A stretch of DNA of 64,000 nt from Chiridota heheva (GCA_020152595.1 JAIGNY010004520.1:2116001-2180000), one strand, 5' to 3'. Shown: positions 47,173 to 59,887, counted from the first letter of the stretch. Translations and numbers: made by a program. Notes: generated by a model not told the origin, from the letters alone.

Positions 47173-48789
47173 AGAAAGTAGTAACCATGGACTTCAGTCC
47201 CAAGCATAAACACCTGACAACAAGACAAACTTTCATTGAAGAACAGTTGACAAAAGCACAAAACAAGATTTCAGAGTTTTTAAAAAAAGAAGATCTTTTT
47301 AAGACTATTGGGCTCTTTGGTACATTTATTCCTCAGACATGCATATACAGACACCCCAAACTGAACAGTTACAAATGCTTCTCATTGTGATTCACATCTA
47401 GGGCTGTCACAACATGAGTAAATTAGGCAGGGTTGGAATACCTTGCAACTGTTTCTAAAAACATAAAGGAAAAATGGCTGCTGTTCCTGTTAGTTGTTAA
47501 CGCATGAGCTAAAATGGCGTGGGGTCCCGCTTAAGGGTCCTGAAGGGGTCAAGGAGTAGAACCCCTTGTGGGAATTTCATGGGGCAAAGTCAACAGGAAA
47601 TTACAGGTTTTCATGCTCTTTAGCCTTCAAAATGCAAGTAACTCATGTTGTGGAAACAATTTTTTTTGCATGTGATTGTTTATTTTTGTTATGATTGATT
47701 TGTTCTTGCTGAGATAAAAGGTTTTCCCGCAAACGAGGTTCGCGCCGTTCACATGGTTGTCCAACCTTGAAATTGGGTTATCGATAATCATGGACAAACA
47801 CATAGCGATATATCACCCTATTGCAGTAGCTAAATTCAATCACTAATGTAGGAACACTGCTCAGAAATGTAAGATTTCCAAGCACGCAAAAAAAAAAAAA
47901 AAAAATCCCCTAAAAAGCAAGTATTGTGCCAATAAGTCACAACATTTGAGAAATTCTGCTTAACAAAATGCTGCTTGAATATGCATTTTTTTATATATTT
48001 TTTTATTATTATAATTTCATGGAAAATCAACATCACGAAATCGCGATAAATGATACATCGTGATACTTCCACCCGCTCTTTCAAAATCAAGCTAGGGTCT
48101 AATCAGCAAACATTAACAACACCAAACTAGGTTAATTTAGCTACAACCAACGTCACATCACATCCAGTCATTAATACCATTGTTTGATTCCACAACGGGG
48201 AATTTGTAGGTGGGCTCATAGGGATTCACATCTGTATTAGGAACGAAGGCAAGAAAAACAAACATCAAGCAAAACTTGAAGCAATTGTAAATAAAATGTC
48301 TTATAATATGAAATTCTCAAAAAGTAAAGAATGTTTTCTGTGATGTCATGGACCTAATGCCTTTATACATTTCACATCATTAAAGGCACACAATTGTATC
48401 CTGGGAATTTTTCAGTACTTTTTTTCAAATAATAAAGTAAAAACAAAAGGTCTGTAGACACCTTGAAAATGTTCTTCTTTTAAAGTCAAATAAAATAAAC
48501 TTTATTATCATCAAAGTAAAATATTCTTACAAAGATCTTTTTACAGGTAGGGGCAAAATTGAGCTCATTCATTAAAACCCAAGAAAATAGCAACAACAGC
48601 TTAAATTTCAGGTACCAGAGGGAGAAATTCCATGTGGTTCCAAAGCTAACTTTGGATTAGAAGCATATTTTTTTTAAATGTTGTGTTCTTACACAATTAG
48701 TTTATTTATCATACTAGAACATGTAATTTGTGTATATCTTGTTTCTTGTTTGAGTAAGGGTTTTGCCTTAAGCTATAAGGCACAATTAC

Positions 48790-49320
48790 AACAACCAATA
48801 AAAACGTGTATTTGGCTCCGCCTGACATGAATAATGATGAAGTCAACAACTCAACATTCCATGGGATCCTGTAGTATGCTTGCTTTTATCAACAGCATCA
48901 TACCAAGTTTATCTAAATCTGACATGGGTTTATGGAAATATGAACATCAATAGAATTTCACTGTTAGTCCCGCCTTCTCATTAATATTTATGACATCAGC
49001 ACCATAAACCAAGAACAATATGGATCATTTGCAGACCACAACACACCCATATACCAAGTATGGCATTAATATATCTTAAAGATCTTAAGATATCATGTTT
49101 ACAAGCTTCTTAACATAATTTTACATTTAGTCCCGCCTACTAATTGATATTTATGACATCAGCACCAAAAACAATAGGGATCATCTACAGACCACAACAC
49201 ATCCATATACCAAGTACGACATAAATCCACTGCATGGTTCTTGAGCTATCGTGTTCACAAGCTTCTGTCACAGACATACATACATACAAACATACATACA
49301 TACATACATACATACACACA

Positions 49321-49351
<31 letters not shown>

Positions 49352-49805
49352 GCATTTTGACCCTACAACTGATGACGTATCCATAATCCTATATAGCTGG
49401 TGACCAATCACCCATACATGTGTAGACCCTACAACTGATGACGTGGGCATAATCCTATATAACTGGTGACCAATCAATGTACAACACACACATGGGATGG
49501 CGGTATTGGCAAATTAGGTTACACACATATTTCTAACTTATCGAATCTAACAGGTGACATGTACCGAAATGCGAAGAAACTGAACTAGAGTAGTGTTGAA
49601 GTCATATATTTAAAAAACAGCCATTTTTAGAACTAAAAACAACTGAGGACGTCATCGGTTGTGTATGTGTCATCGCTTTGAAGGTGTGTAAACATACAAA
49701 AGTCATCGGTTGGTGGGTCTAAACAAGTTCACAAATACCTACACACATGTCAGCATGACTACATAGGTTCCTTATGCTATCGCAGCGAACCAAAAACCAT
49801 GAAAT
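48790..49805. mobile_element. GGTTCCGATG element, diverged copy
   Basis: It contains the family's internal blocks (cccgcctactaattgatatt, tatgacatcagcacc, cagaccacaacacatcca, gagctatcgtgttcacaagc) in two tandem units, a (CATA)n run at 49273-49352, and ends near 49798 with gctatcgcagcgaacca. The left end is unclear. Confidence 0.65.
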
Positions 49806-50778
49806 AGCAAAAATTCCCATCAAAAATCTGTTACAAATTGACAATTCCACAGATTCCTGTAGCTTTAAGATGCAATAATTTATGCAAATTTGTGATGTAT
49901 GAATGACACATCTTCTAATTTTGGATCACTAGGGGTGGGGTGCCAAGAAAAATGTGAGACCCTAGGGCAAGCTCCTAATAGAAGCTTCTTTAGGAGCATT
50001 GGGGAGAGTAACTTATGTTAGAAATTGCCAAATTCTTGCCATTTTTTGCAGTGTGAAAGATAAGAAAATATACTGGAAAAATTCAATTTTGCCTGCCCCC
50101 CAAACAACAAATATTATTTCTGCTTTTCAGACTTGAGCACCCCACCCCTCCACCCCCACCCCAACAAAGCTAAGGCTATGGTGCACTTTCCTTTTTTCTC
50201 AGTGACACCATCCATCATACAATGATCTGTGTTATAACCTATCCATATTTTCCTTTTCAGCAACACAATCAGTTTCTATAGAAATAATGATGCAATAAAA
50301 CTAGAAAAACATGCTAAAATATTCTCACACAAATCAGTTCTGAATTACGAAAACAAAACTGTAGATGAACTCCAGATACTAAATTTCATGCATAATTTTG
50401 TCCAAAACAACCCTGACAGATACTGATTACCTTAACATGCTTCTAACAGACAAATACATTCAAGCACTTCAACACGTTCATTATGTAATCAAGCTTGAAA
50501 CAAAGCCTTGTTAAATCATCAATGTATGAAATATCTAAAACATTAAAGACAACAGCACGCAGTTAGTATAAATCTTTTCCATGCCAATTTCAAAACATTG
50601 CAAATACAGCAATGCATTTACCAACATTTGCAATTAACTATCCTTTGGTTAAAATCATGTCTTTACTTTTTATTTCTTTAAAAACATGCAACTTTTTAGC
50701 TTAGATGTTTCAAATTCTTATCAAATGGACTTGAAAATCTCAACAAAACCATAATTCTCAGCAATTTTAACAAAAATA

Positions 50779-51106
50779 TATACCGTATTTGACGTAATAA
50801 GTACCCGGGGTGCTTACGGAAATAGCATTACACCACTTTTTAGGCTTGGAGTTTCTTCCTAATAAGCGCCCATGCCTCGGGCCGTGTGTAGTGTGCTATT
50901 CAAACTGCATTGTGTGAACTGGTTCTATACTAGCCCCACAATAACCACCACAAAAACATCATGAGCATCAGATGCAAAATAAGCAAAAAATGTGGCAAAA
51001 CTTATTTTAAGTCTTCAAATTAATCAAATAAATTATCTTATCAGTCAAAAAATGTTGGGTGGGCGTTTATTAGAGCAGGAGCACTTAATACGTCGAATAC
51101 AGTATG
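50779..51106. mobile_element. MITE-like element with TACCGTATTTGACG ends
   Basis: Left end taccgtatttgacgtaataa and right end ttaatacgtcgaatacagta are imperfect inverted repeats around a 285-bp non-coding interior. The intron on either side (49.8-50.8 and 51.1-52.1 kb) shows no other feature. Confidence 0.72.
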
Positions 51107-52087
51107 TGTTATAAATACGTTTAGTATAACAATGTTTAATAATAAGGATTCCCTTCCATATTCTATCCAGGTAAGGGTAGAAATTGTTCAGAAAAATCAA
51201 GAGAAACTGTGTAAATTATTCACGAAGAACAAAATGGGTGATGGTCTGACAGACAGGGGGGTGGGATACTGGGTAAAATTAAAACCAAGTGTTTTCCACC
51301 GGGTGAAAGTAAAAAGGCGACTAAAAGTATATCCACATATCCTATATAGACTGCATGTCTGCTCTAGGATCTAAAGCTCTTGTTAAACTCCTAGTGACAT
51401 TTAGAATGTCTAAACATTTGGTTAAAGTTACAGATGATCAACAGTTTCAAAAATGTTGATATGACGTGGCTTTCCGACCTGGAAAAAAGCCATATCTGGT
51501 TATAAGTGCGGGAAAAATGGGAATTCCCGGGGAAAAATATTGTGTTGATTACAAAAATTCAATAACCTTTGGTTGAAAATGTATTAAAATCTGAGCAGAT
51601 CAGTAATTTTTTTATTAATTTTTATTATTAAAGAAGCACTTCAAAATCTTTATGTTAATTCTTTATATTCCTTTCCAAAATCTTAGTCAATGAAAATTAT
51701 GGGAAATTTTATTCCTGCTAAAATGATATTGGGGCATGCCAAGGTACTTCAAAACTTTTGGCCAAATTCTACTGCACCACTTCAATGAAATATGACAGAC
51801 ATTTAAAAAACAAAAGATTTACAAAGAAAATACCAAGGTCACCCTGTAATACATCACAAAATTTGCATAAAATATGCAAAATTGATGCCTGAGATTTAAA
51901 AATGCTGTAAACTCGTCCATGTTTAACCAATTTTTTTTAAGGAGTTTTTTTGTTAGTATGATGGTTTTCAATAGATTTTAAAGCATTTTAGCTAATATTG
52001 TCCCTACACGTACATATACCATTGTTACCAATATGTCAATCACATGCAGGGTACAGTTGAATAAATGCTTAGCACACCAATATCTAC

Positions 52088-52144
52088 CAATAGGTGGGGT
52101 GTCCACTTCTGGTGCCTCGTAGCTTGCAATTAACGGATTACCAT
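52088..52144 (-). CDS. SORBS: SORBS exon: 57-nt cassette after SoHo
   Basis: A strong acceptor (tttcctttccatcag) and a donor (TTG|gtagat) bound a 57-nt exon, phase 1-1. It adds 19 residues without changing frame. It encodes D, then GNPLIASYEAPEVDTPPI, then G across the next junction. The NPxxxxYExPE pattern resembles the segment just after SoHo in SORBS1-type proteins (family recollection, not an alignment). It joins the phase 1 exit of exon 56304-56229 and the phase 1 entry of the microexon. The optional cassette status is inferred from symmetry. Confidence 0.8.
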
Positions 52145-52356
52145 CTGATGGAAAGGAAAGGGGTACATAGGGGACACGGTACCACATGATGGCTGGGTTG
52201 GGGTGTAACATGGGGGCAACAAGTGGTGAAGCTACATTAAGATATTTCAAAGCTTATTAGGCACCTTAGAAGGACTATCGTTCCTTCTTGAATTTCAGTC
52301 ATGGATGAATTTCTGAATATCTTTTCCAGAAAAACGTTGAATGGGGATGAAGTTAC

Positions 52357-54118
52357 TTGAAAGGAATATTTCAGTGGTCAAACATGTCCATCTTAGTGAA
52401 AGAAGACTTCAAAGAAACCAGAACCAAAAGTTTTGTGGTTCCGATGCTTTTTTATCTGCTGATTGATTTGCAAAATTTGTGTTAACTGTCATGCCATTGC
52501 ATATTTGTTCCATGAAATCTATTCACAAGCCACACCCACCATGCAGATCAATAAAAATGTTTACAACATTAGTAGTATTTACACAATAATTAACAACATC
52601 ATCAAAGCAAGTATTAGGCAAAAACGATTGCTCATTTATCCTATTTCAATAATTTGTCAGTAAGCCCCGCCTACTCATTAGCATTCATGACATCACTACC
52701 ACAATATCAGAACACAAATACAAACCATGACCCATCTGTGTACTACATATAGCATAAATCTGATATATCATTTATAATGTTTACATCATTTAGCACTTTC
52801 ACATTAAGCCACCACACACACCCAACAACAGCATGCACACAATTATCAACAAAATTATCATGCCCAATATGACACAAAACAGACATACAGTTGCTCATTT
52901 ATTATTCTTTCTAAATTTTCACTTTAAGCCCCGCCCACTTATCAATATGCATGAAATCACCACCACAAACATTAGGCCATATCTGCAGATCATGAGTTAT
53001 CTATGTACCATACATGATGTGAATCCAGTTCAGAGTTTTTGAGATATCATGTTTACTTTAATTTTGTTTACATGAAAAATCACATTAACCATTACCCAAA
53101 ACAGACCATTGTCACATATTAATGAAATTCAATATTTTTATGCCATGAAAACATACACACTAGCTATTACCATTATTATAACAAATATTTAACAAAACAG
53201 ATATGTGATTGTCAAAATAAGAGCATTTCAAGATTTTTATATTAAACCCAACCTACTCATTAATATGCATGGTATCCCCACCAAGAACAATAGGGCACAT
53301 CTACAGACCATGGGCTATCTGTGTACCAAATATGACATAAATCCAGTTTACCGTTCTTGAGATACCGTGTTTACAAGCTCTTTTCAGCAAAACTCATAGC
53401 CCCGCCCACTATGCATATTAATGAAATTCAACATTTGAACATCATGAACATGTACATACCAGCTAACAACATAATAATATCAAATATGAAACAAAAAACA
53501 TATGCTTATTAGAATTTAAGCATTTCAAGATTTTACATTAAGCCCAGTCCCATTACTATGCATGACATCACCATCAAAAACAATTGGGCACATCTACATA
53601 CCATGGTCTATCTGTGTACCAAATATAACATTAATCCAATTTACCGTTCTTGAGATACGAGCTGGCCATCACAAACATACATACATACACAAAAACACGC
53701 CATTATGACCGCAAAGGTGCCTGATGCTATCACATCGGAACCAACAAAATGGTGAAGAAAGCATTCAAACATCTTATTCCATTAGGTATATTCAAGTTTA
53801 ATGCTAAGTCTTATCTGTGTAGAAATGGCTGGTGTATGAAGTCAACTATGGATAAGTTGGCATCTTTATCCTCACATTCTTAACAATTGTTAATGTATTT
53901 TAATGAAAGTTTATTTAAATTTGTTCACTCTTTAAATTATTTTTCCTCGATTTTTCTTCAGGTGCTATATTATAAATAGCCCCCCTAGTTTCAATTTAAC
54001 TACTTTTTGCCATCCCATGGTTTATAAGATTTTTGAATGCTTTCTTCACTATTTTGTTTCTTTTGAAGTCCTCTTTCATATAAGATAAGACTTGCTTGAC
54101 CCCTAAATTAAACCTTTA
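52357..54118. mobile_element. FB1 copy split by a nested element
   Basis: The left piece, cagtggtcaaacatgtccat...aagaaacca (52370-52430), and the right piece, caaaatggtgaagaaagcat...cttgacccctaaatta (53747-54118), are contiguous in the intact FB1 at 63263-63840. About 1.3 kb of the GGTTCCGATG element separates them. Confidence 0.82.
52437..53743. mobile_element. GGTTCCGATG element, complete copy (1.3 kb)
   Basis: Terminal inverted repeats gtggttccgatg and catcggaacc. The interior is about four degenerate 300-bp units with agccccgcccac, attaatatgcatgacatcac, cacatctacagaccatg, and cgttcttgagatac. No transposase. Relatives are at 48790-49805 and 62553-62990. Confidence 0.8.
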
Positions 54119-55629
54119 AAAAAATTGAAACAAAAAAACTGTGGTCTTAAAGTTACCTTTGAAGAATGATAAAAACACACACATATTATGCCTCTCTAAG
54201 TAAATAATATTTAATGACCCATCAATTGGATTATCAATAACTTTAATTAAGTTTACATGCCTGCAAAACTGATTTATTCAAAATACAACTGATGAATAAT
54301 TATGCAAATTACCCGACATAACTGTTAGGAAAGTTTTTCTATTTAAATATCCACCTCAGTGAAAAGATTTGTATTACACGCTATGACTATTACATACACC
54401 ATTTATCTCTTGCCGACTAACATCACTCTCTGCAAAAAGGAATTTGATAGAAACAACCACTTACACCCACCACCAAATGAAATCAAATACTAACATTCAC
54501 TCCAAACACTTTTCAAAACTCTTCGAAGAATTAAAACAGGTGTGTCACATAAATCTACCAATTAAATATCCATCAGTGGAACAGCAAGTAATATTTTTGC
54601 AGGTTGATTGCATCACATTTCTAAGAGCCCTCGATCCCAATATATCTAGATACTTTCCACTTAGATGAGTAGGCATAAATCAGAGTACACTAGGGAGGCA
54701 AAAGTATATTGCTTGAATAAGATTTGTATTTTTATTAAGGGGTTCAAATGAACAGATAATTCAAGCTATTGATTTTCAGTCTATATTGCACACACACATA
54801 GCAGAGTGTAATTACTGATATATAAAATCCCTGATGCTAAAATTGCTGATTTGTCTGTGGTGGGTTTCTTAATTGCCGGCAAGAATTGATGTTCTTTCGG
54901 GTGGAAAAGACTGACAATTTGTAGCCGAGACTTGGGTGTAATGGAAATTTTGGCTGGTTTTTATCAAATTTTGACAAAAATTGGTAACCTTTAAGGAAGT
55001 AATATTTTGTTTTTTGTGCTTAACATGGATTTTACCCTAAATTAATCAAATTGACCCATTTCCCCCAATAACAGGAGATACCTGTCCCATACGCTTATGC
55101 GGGTACAGGTTTTCATATCTAATAATAATGTTCTTATCAAGAAATGTAGAAAGCAATTGTCAATATTTTGTATCAGTTTTCAGGATGTTTATAAATGGGC
55201 AAACAGAATCTGCAATGGGAAAGTATACAGGTGGTAGAAAAGGTATTATTACACCAAAGGAAGACAAACACACAACAGATAATAGGTACTTCCCTCAATT
55301 TTTTCTTATTTGTGATAAAGAAGCTTTGACACACCTATCAGGTTCTCTGCCCAATACAATTAGAATAAAATAATTTAATAAAATTGCATGTAAGATGTTA
55401 CATACAGGGTTTCGTTTAGGTTACCTACCTGTTTCAACATACAATATATCCCATGTACATGATGAAAATCTGTTGCAATGGATTTTCAGTCCAAAATTCT
55501 AAAGCCTAAAAGGTTGAGCAAAAACATCACTTAAAATCGCTCATCAATAAACAAAACAAAACCTTCAGTGTTAAATACCATCATATTTGAAAATTATTAC
55601 CTTAAGCCAGACACATTGATCACCGGGGA

Positions 55630-56005
55630 ATACTTTTATACTTGTAAGTACTTCTGAACTTTGACCAATCAACTGCTGGGGAAAATTTTCCTTTTGTTAC
55701 CCAGCCATTCAGATGCAGTTTTGGGAGGATAATTTGTAAGCAACAATGTGTGCGTGTATTATCTTCATGTATAATGCACATATAAAATGTGCTTTTGAAA
55801 GCATTAGATTATATTCGCTTGGTCCCCTAGCGTAAATTGCGCAGACGGCCAAGATTCCCCCAGTATTTATTTGATTGGCCAATAAGATTCCCCCAGTATA
55901 CCATTGGTCCATTAAGAACACACGTGAATTTCCGCAATGTGACATTATTCAAATACCGTTTTCAGGAAAATACGAATTCAGATTTGAAAGATCTATCGAA
56001 GACAA
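55630..56005 (-). mobile_element. MITE-1 copy with two 29-bp units
   Basis: It has the same block order as 5998-6850: gaccaatcaactgctgggg at the start, ggccaagattcccccagtat and a second unit in the middle, and gtgacattattcaaa and cagatttgaaagatct at the end. Reverse orientation relative to 61810-62169. Confidence 0.82.
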
Positions 56006-56228
56006 TGAACTCTTTGTTTACTTAACAATGGCAAAATAAACCATTCCCTATATGTAGCAAATCGTCCATCTTGTGCTGTAAAAATGTTGCTTTGTTCATA
56101 AAGTGTCATCGCTGGGGTGGGTACTCCTCACTGATGCTCTTCAAATTCCAGGTTTCAATTAATGTACTTTCTCTTTTTAAGCAACTGTGCACATAATGTG
56201 CTATAAAAAAAAAGGAGAATGATCTAAC

Positions 56229-56304
56229 CTTGATCTCTATCTTGTCTATGAATTGATTTGTACATCTCTTTGTACCAGTCATGCCTGTTGTCTTCCGCCA
56301 CATG
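56229..56304 (-). CDS. SORBS: SORBS exon: SoHo domain, second half
   Basis: This 76-nt exon is phase 0 in, phase 1 out. The acceptor is cctctttattcacag and the donor is CAAG|gttaga. It encodes HVAEDNRHDWYKEMYKSIHR, then QDRDQ. The DWYKxMYKSIH motif is the hallmark of the sorbin homology (SoHo) domain, which in CAP/ponsin binds flotillin at lipid rafts. The first half of the domain, containing YDGIGP, is in exon 58114-57898. The two halves join cleanly in phase 0. Confidence 0.95.
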
Positions 56305-56529
56305 CTGTGAATAAAGAGGTCAAAAGTATTAAAACATAGATAAATCATTTCCAAAGATGATACTCTTGTGACAGTTCAGTACAGTTGCAAATGGGCAAAC
56401 ATGAACTTATTGAACTTTTTTTGCAATTACTGTAAACTGATTGGCTCTTGATATTTTTTCTAGAAATTTCTTGCGAAATATAATATGAAGTAAAAAAAAC
56501 CTATTTCCACTGTTACACATTACAGTAAA

Positions 56530-57205
56530 TTGTTGTTTGTTTGATGAGGGCTTAACGGCACCACGACAGCGAGGGTCAAATTGTGCCTGATAGGTCAGAT
56601 CATTCCAGAGGTAGGAAGGAAAAAAAACAGGGGAAGATTAAGAGAAACACGAGAACTAAAAGCTAGAAAGCTGGGATTGAGAGAGGTGCATGGGTAAACA
56701 AAAATATAAAAATAGGAGGGGGGGGAGGGGTTGTTAGAGGAGGACTAAATATGGTTGTAAAGGAAAGCATGATGAAGGAAGGAGATAATTTTATCCTCCA
56801 GGTTTTTCTGGAAGAGCTTGGCTATTGAGTTGTGGGGAGCGAGGTAAGCTCTGGGAAGGTTGTACAGGGGGCAAGCAAGGAGAATGTCATGGACTGTGAG
56901 GGTACAATGGCAATTGTTGCACAGGGGATGGGGGAAGCCAATAAGGAGGTGGGAGTGAGTGAGGTGGGTAACCTATTCTATGACGGGTAATGTAAACAAT
57001 GGAGAGGTTGTGGATGGTGGGTTTGATCAGTATAGTGGGCTGGATGACGTGGAGTTTTTTTTATCAATTTGGGAGTCCCATGAGGTTTGCCAGCGGTCCC
57101 AAACAAGGGAAGCAATAAGCAGTTTGATGTCAGAACCGGTTTTGAGAAATGGGGTGGGGGAAGGTTGAGGGCAAGCTAAGCGGCTGTATCAGCCCTGTCA
57201 GTAAA
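56530..57205 (-). mobile_element. LINE 3' fragment (RNase H C-terminus and UTR)
   Basis: Starts with tgtttgtttgatgagggc (tail and 3' end). It is collinear with the full-length LINE from about 31150 to about 31780 and stops near cagccctgtcag. It is a typical 5'-truncated insertion of the same family and orientation. Confidence 0.9.
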
Positions 57206-57359
57206 TTGAATCACAAAAACATTATAATAATAAATGTAACATTCCATTAAATTTACAAAACTATTCTGAATATTACACTTCCTTTCTCTTTTAATGTGGA
57301 AAAAATAAAATGCTGCAAACCATATTCTTTTGAGCAATATTCCTAAATCAGTATTACTA

Positions 57360-57860
57360 AGTTAAATATTGTGATATGTTGATTTACTGTGATATGTTGA
57401 TATTTTACGATATGTTGGCATATCATGATATGTTGACATATCGCAATATGTAGATATATTGTGATATGTTGATATATTGAGAAATATTGATATATTGTGA
57501 TATGTTGATATATCACGATATTGAAATATTACAATATGTAGATATTTTAAAGTTGATATATCACAATGTTGAAATATTGTGATATATTGCAATTTGTTGA
57601 TATTTCACATATGTTGAAATATATGTTGATATATTGTAATATATTGCAATGTTGATATATCACAATATTAAAATATCATGATGTTGATATATTACAATAT
57701 ATTGCAATATGTCACGATATGTTGAAATATCGCGATATGTTGATAAATTGCGACTTATTCCAATATGTTTATATAACATCACGATATGTAGATATATCAT
57801 GACATGCTGATATATAGATATATCACGATATGTACATATATATCACAATGATTTGATAAA
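57360..57860. repeat. AT-rich gatatgttgatat tandem repeat
   Basis: About 35 degenerate copies of a 14-15 bp unit (atatgttgatatatcac), many palindromic. It ends about 40 bp from the donor of the first SoHo exon. Confidence 0.9.
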
Positions 57861-57897
57861 TCCATATCATGACACCCCTGGCTTAAATAATCCTTAC

Positions 57898-58114
57898 CTG
57901 CCTCAGCCCGAGGGGCATACCAGACTCATGGTCCCTTGGTCCGATCCCGTCATAAGTCGGAGCCTTTTGGATGAATGTCTTCTCGTTTCCTCTGTGATTT
58001 TTGTCGTTTGATGTTCGGGAGTCTCGGTCATGGGGTAATATGTGTCTGTATGGACCTTGTCACCTTCAATGGTTATTTTCTGATATAAGGCCCCTTCGGG
58101 TATTTGACTTGGAT
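57898..58114 (-). CDS. SORBS: SORBS exon: SoHo domain, first half (frame break)
   Basis: The acceptor is acacattacag and the donor is GCAG|gtaagg. The 3' part reads KAPTYDGIGPRDHESGMPLG then LRQ, the conserved start of a SoHo domain, and exits in phase 0 into exon 56304-56229. Upstream that frame hits stops. The coding-like frame there is instead SQIPEGALYQKITIEGDK and on to TEETRRHSSK. The two frames join if one A is missing from an A-run (AAAA at about 57968 or AAAAA at about 58000), the same lesion type as in the giant exon. A shorter exon starting at an internal AG (about 57994) is the alternative. Entry would be phase 1 from an exon beyond 58.1 kb. Confidence 0.9.
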
Positions 58115-58251
58115 CTGTAATGTGTTTAAAACAATTCACAAATAATCATACCATTAGACAAAATACAGCAAGTGTTGTCGGAAATTTCTAAAAGTTGGGT
58201 TCTTAATCCTGATATACCTTTAAATGTTTTTTTAATGATCTTTTTGTTTTG

Positions 58252-59158
58252 CTTGAACACAAATTGATTTTGCTTGAACACAAATTGGTTTTGCTTGAAC
58301 ACAAATTGGTTTTGCTTGAACACAAATTGGTTTTGCTTGAACACAAATTGGTTTTGCTTGAACACAAATTGGTTTTGCTCGAACACAAATTGGTTTTGCT
58401 CCAACACAAATTGGTTTTGCTTAAACACAAATTGGTTTTGCTCGAACATGAATTGGTTTTGCTTGAACACAAATTGGTTTTGCTTAAACACAAATTGGTT
58501 TTGCTTGAACACAAATTGGTTTTGCTTGAACACAAATTGATTTTGCTTGAACACAAATTAGTTTTGCTTGAACACAAATTGGTTTTGCTTGAACACAAAT
58601 TGGTTTTGCTTGAAGACAAATTGGTTTTGCTTGAACACAAATTGGTTTTGCTGGAACACAAATTGGTTTTGCTTGAACACAAATTGATTTTGCTTGAACA
58701 CAAATTGGTTTTGCTCGAACACAAATTGGTTTTGCTCGAAGACAAATTGGTTTTGCTTGAACACAAATTGGTTTTGCTTGAACACAAATTAGTTTTGCTT
58801 CAACACAAATTGGTTTTGCTTTAACACAAATTTGGTTTGCATGAACACAAATTGGTTTTGCTTGAACACAAATTGGTTTTGCTTAAACACAAATTGGTTT
58901 TGCTTCAACACAAATTAGTTTTGCTTCAACACAAATTGGTTTTGCTTGAACACAAATTTGGTTTGCATGAACACAAATTGGTTTTGCTTGAACACAAATT
59001 GGTTTTGCTTGAACACAAATTAGTTTTGCTTGAACACAAATTGGTTTTGCTTGAACACAAATTGGTTTTGCTTGAACACAAATTGGTTTTGCTTGAACAT
59101 AAATTGGTTTGCATGAACACAAATTGGTTTGCATGAACACAAATTAGTTTTGCTAGAA
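58252..59158. repeat. 21-bp minisatellite, about 42 copies
   Basis: Unit gcttgaacacaaattggttt plus t. The period is a multiple of three, so every stop-free frame stays open. This gives heptapeptide ORFs such as LVLLEHK (plus) and NLCSSKT (minus) of up to 194 codons. It lies about 140 bp upstream of the SoHo exon acceptor. Confidence 0.96.
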
Positions 59159-59887
59159 AAGGTTTTGTACTGTGGAGGGACATCTGGATTTCCTGAAAGG
59201 TGGAGGGACATCTGGCACTCTGACCCCATGTTGCCTATTTGCCAGCTTTTCTAATGTTTCAAAATAATTGCTAGTTCCCTCACAAAAGAATCTGTGTCAG
59301 CTGTTCCAATTTCATGCATGAACATGCATGCAAACCCAGGGTAATCCTTGGAATTTGCACTAGTTTAGCACTCTTTCTCACTCATTCCACAAAAAACATG
59401 ATAACTACACTTCACAGGTTTTCCTGTGTCCAACAGGACAATGCGTGTCATACAGGAAACAAGAGAAAACCTGTGTCATAAGTACCAGACAAAGCGTTTA
59501 CACCATAAAATATTTCATGCAGCAGCCCATTCAGCTGGTCCAAAATTACTTGAAAGTTTGCCACGTTTTGCCACATTTCTTGACACAGGTTGGAACTCAT
59601 TTTACCACACTTTTCCCTGTCTTGTTAAAACACTTATATTCACACATTTACATGCATGTCAGCCACACATGAACCCGTGGGATTACCTGTTAGACACCCT
59701 GGGGATTAGTTCCAATTTCATGCATTGTCATGTGTCTCACTTTTGTTTGCCACACTGAAGTCTTTAGTCTGCCACATGTGTTCCTGCACAGACAAGGTTT
59801 GACACACTCTTTTTTGTAAGGATTATAATAAAATAATTAGAAAGATATACAAATATCAAATAGTGTTTACAAACATTCTTCTATCAG

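Larger units (their letters stand above)
422..58114 (-). other. SORBS: SORBS-family adaptor gene, partial locus
   Basis: Fourteen minus-strand exons form one chain whose splice phases agree at every junction. The product has a SoHo domain near the N-terminus, a long serine/basic-rich middle and C-terminal SH3 domains. This is the layout of sorbin/CAP (SORBS1), ArgBP2 (SORBS2) and vinexin (SORBS3), adaptors at focal adhesions, cell junctions and Z-discs that bind vinculin and proline-rich signalling proteins. The 5' end lies beyond 58.1 kb. The rest of SH3-2 and a presumed SH3-3 lie beyond position 1. Invertebrates usually carry one such gene, so I do not assign a vertebrate paralogue. Domain identity is read from motifs, not from a database search. 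Confidence 0.9.

Noticed and set aside
46836..47390. Plus-strand ORFs of 79 and 67 codons
   Set aside because: Partly within the 36-bp repeat; no recognised domain, no splice partners, no start context of note.
54444..55373. Plus-strand ORFs of 74 and 81 codons
   Set aside because: Ordinary peptides but isolated, with no splice sites or motifs; lengths expected by chance in AT-rich DNA.
58203..58824. ORFs of 191-194 codons on both strands
   Set aside because: They are produced by the 21-bp minisatellite; heptapeptide repeats only, no domain, and overlapping open frames on both strands.
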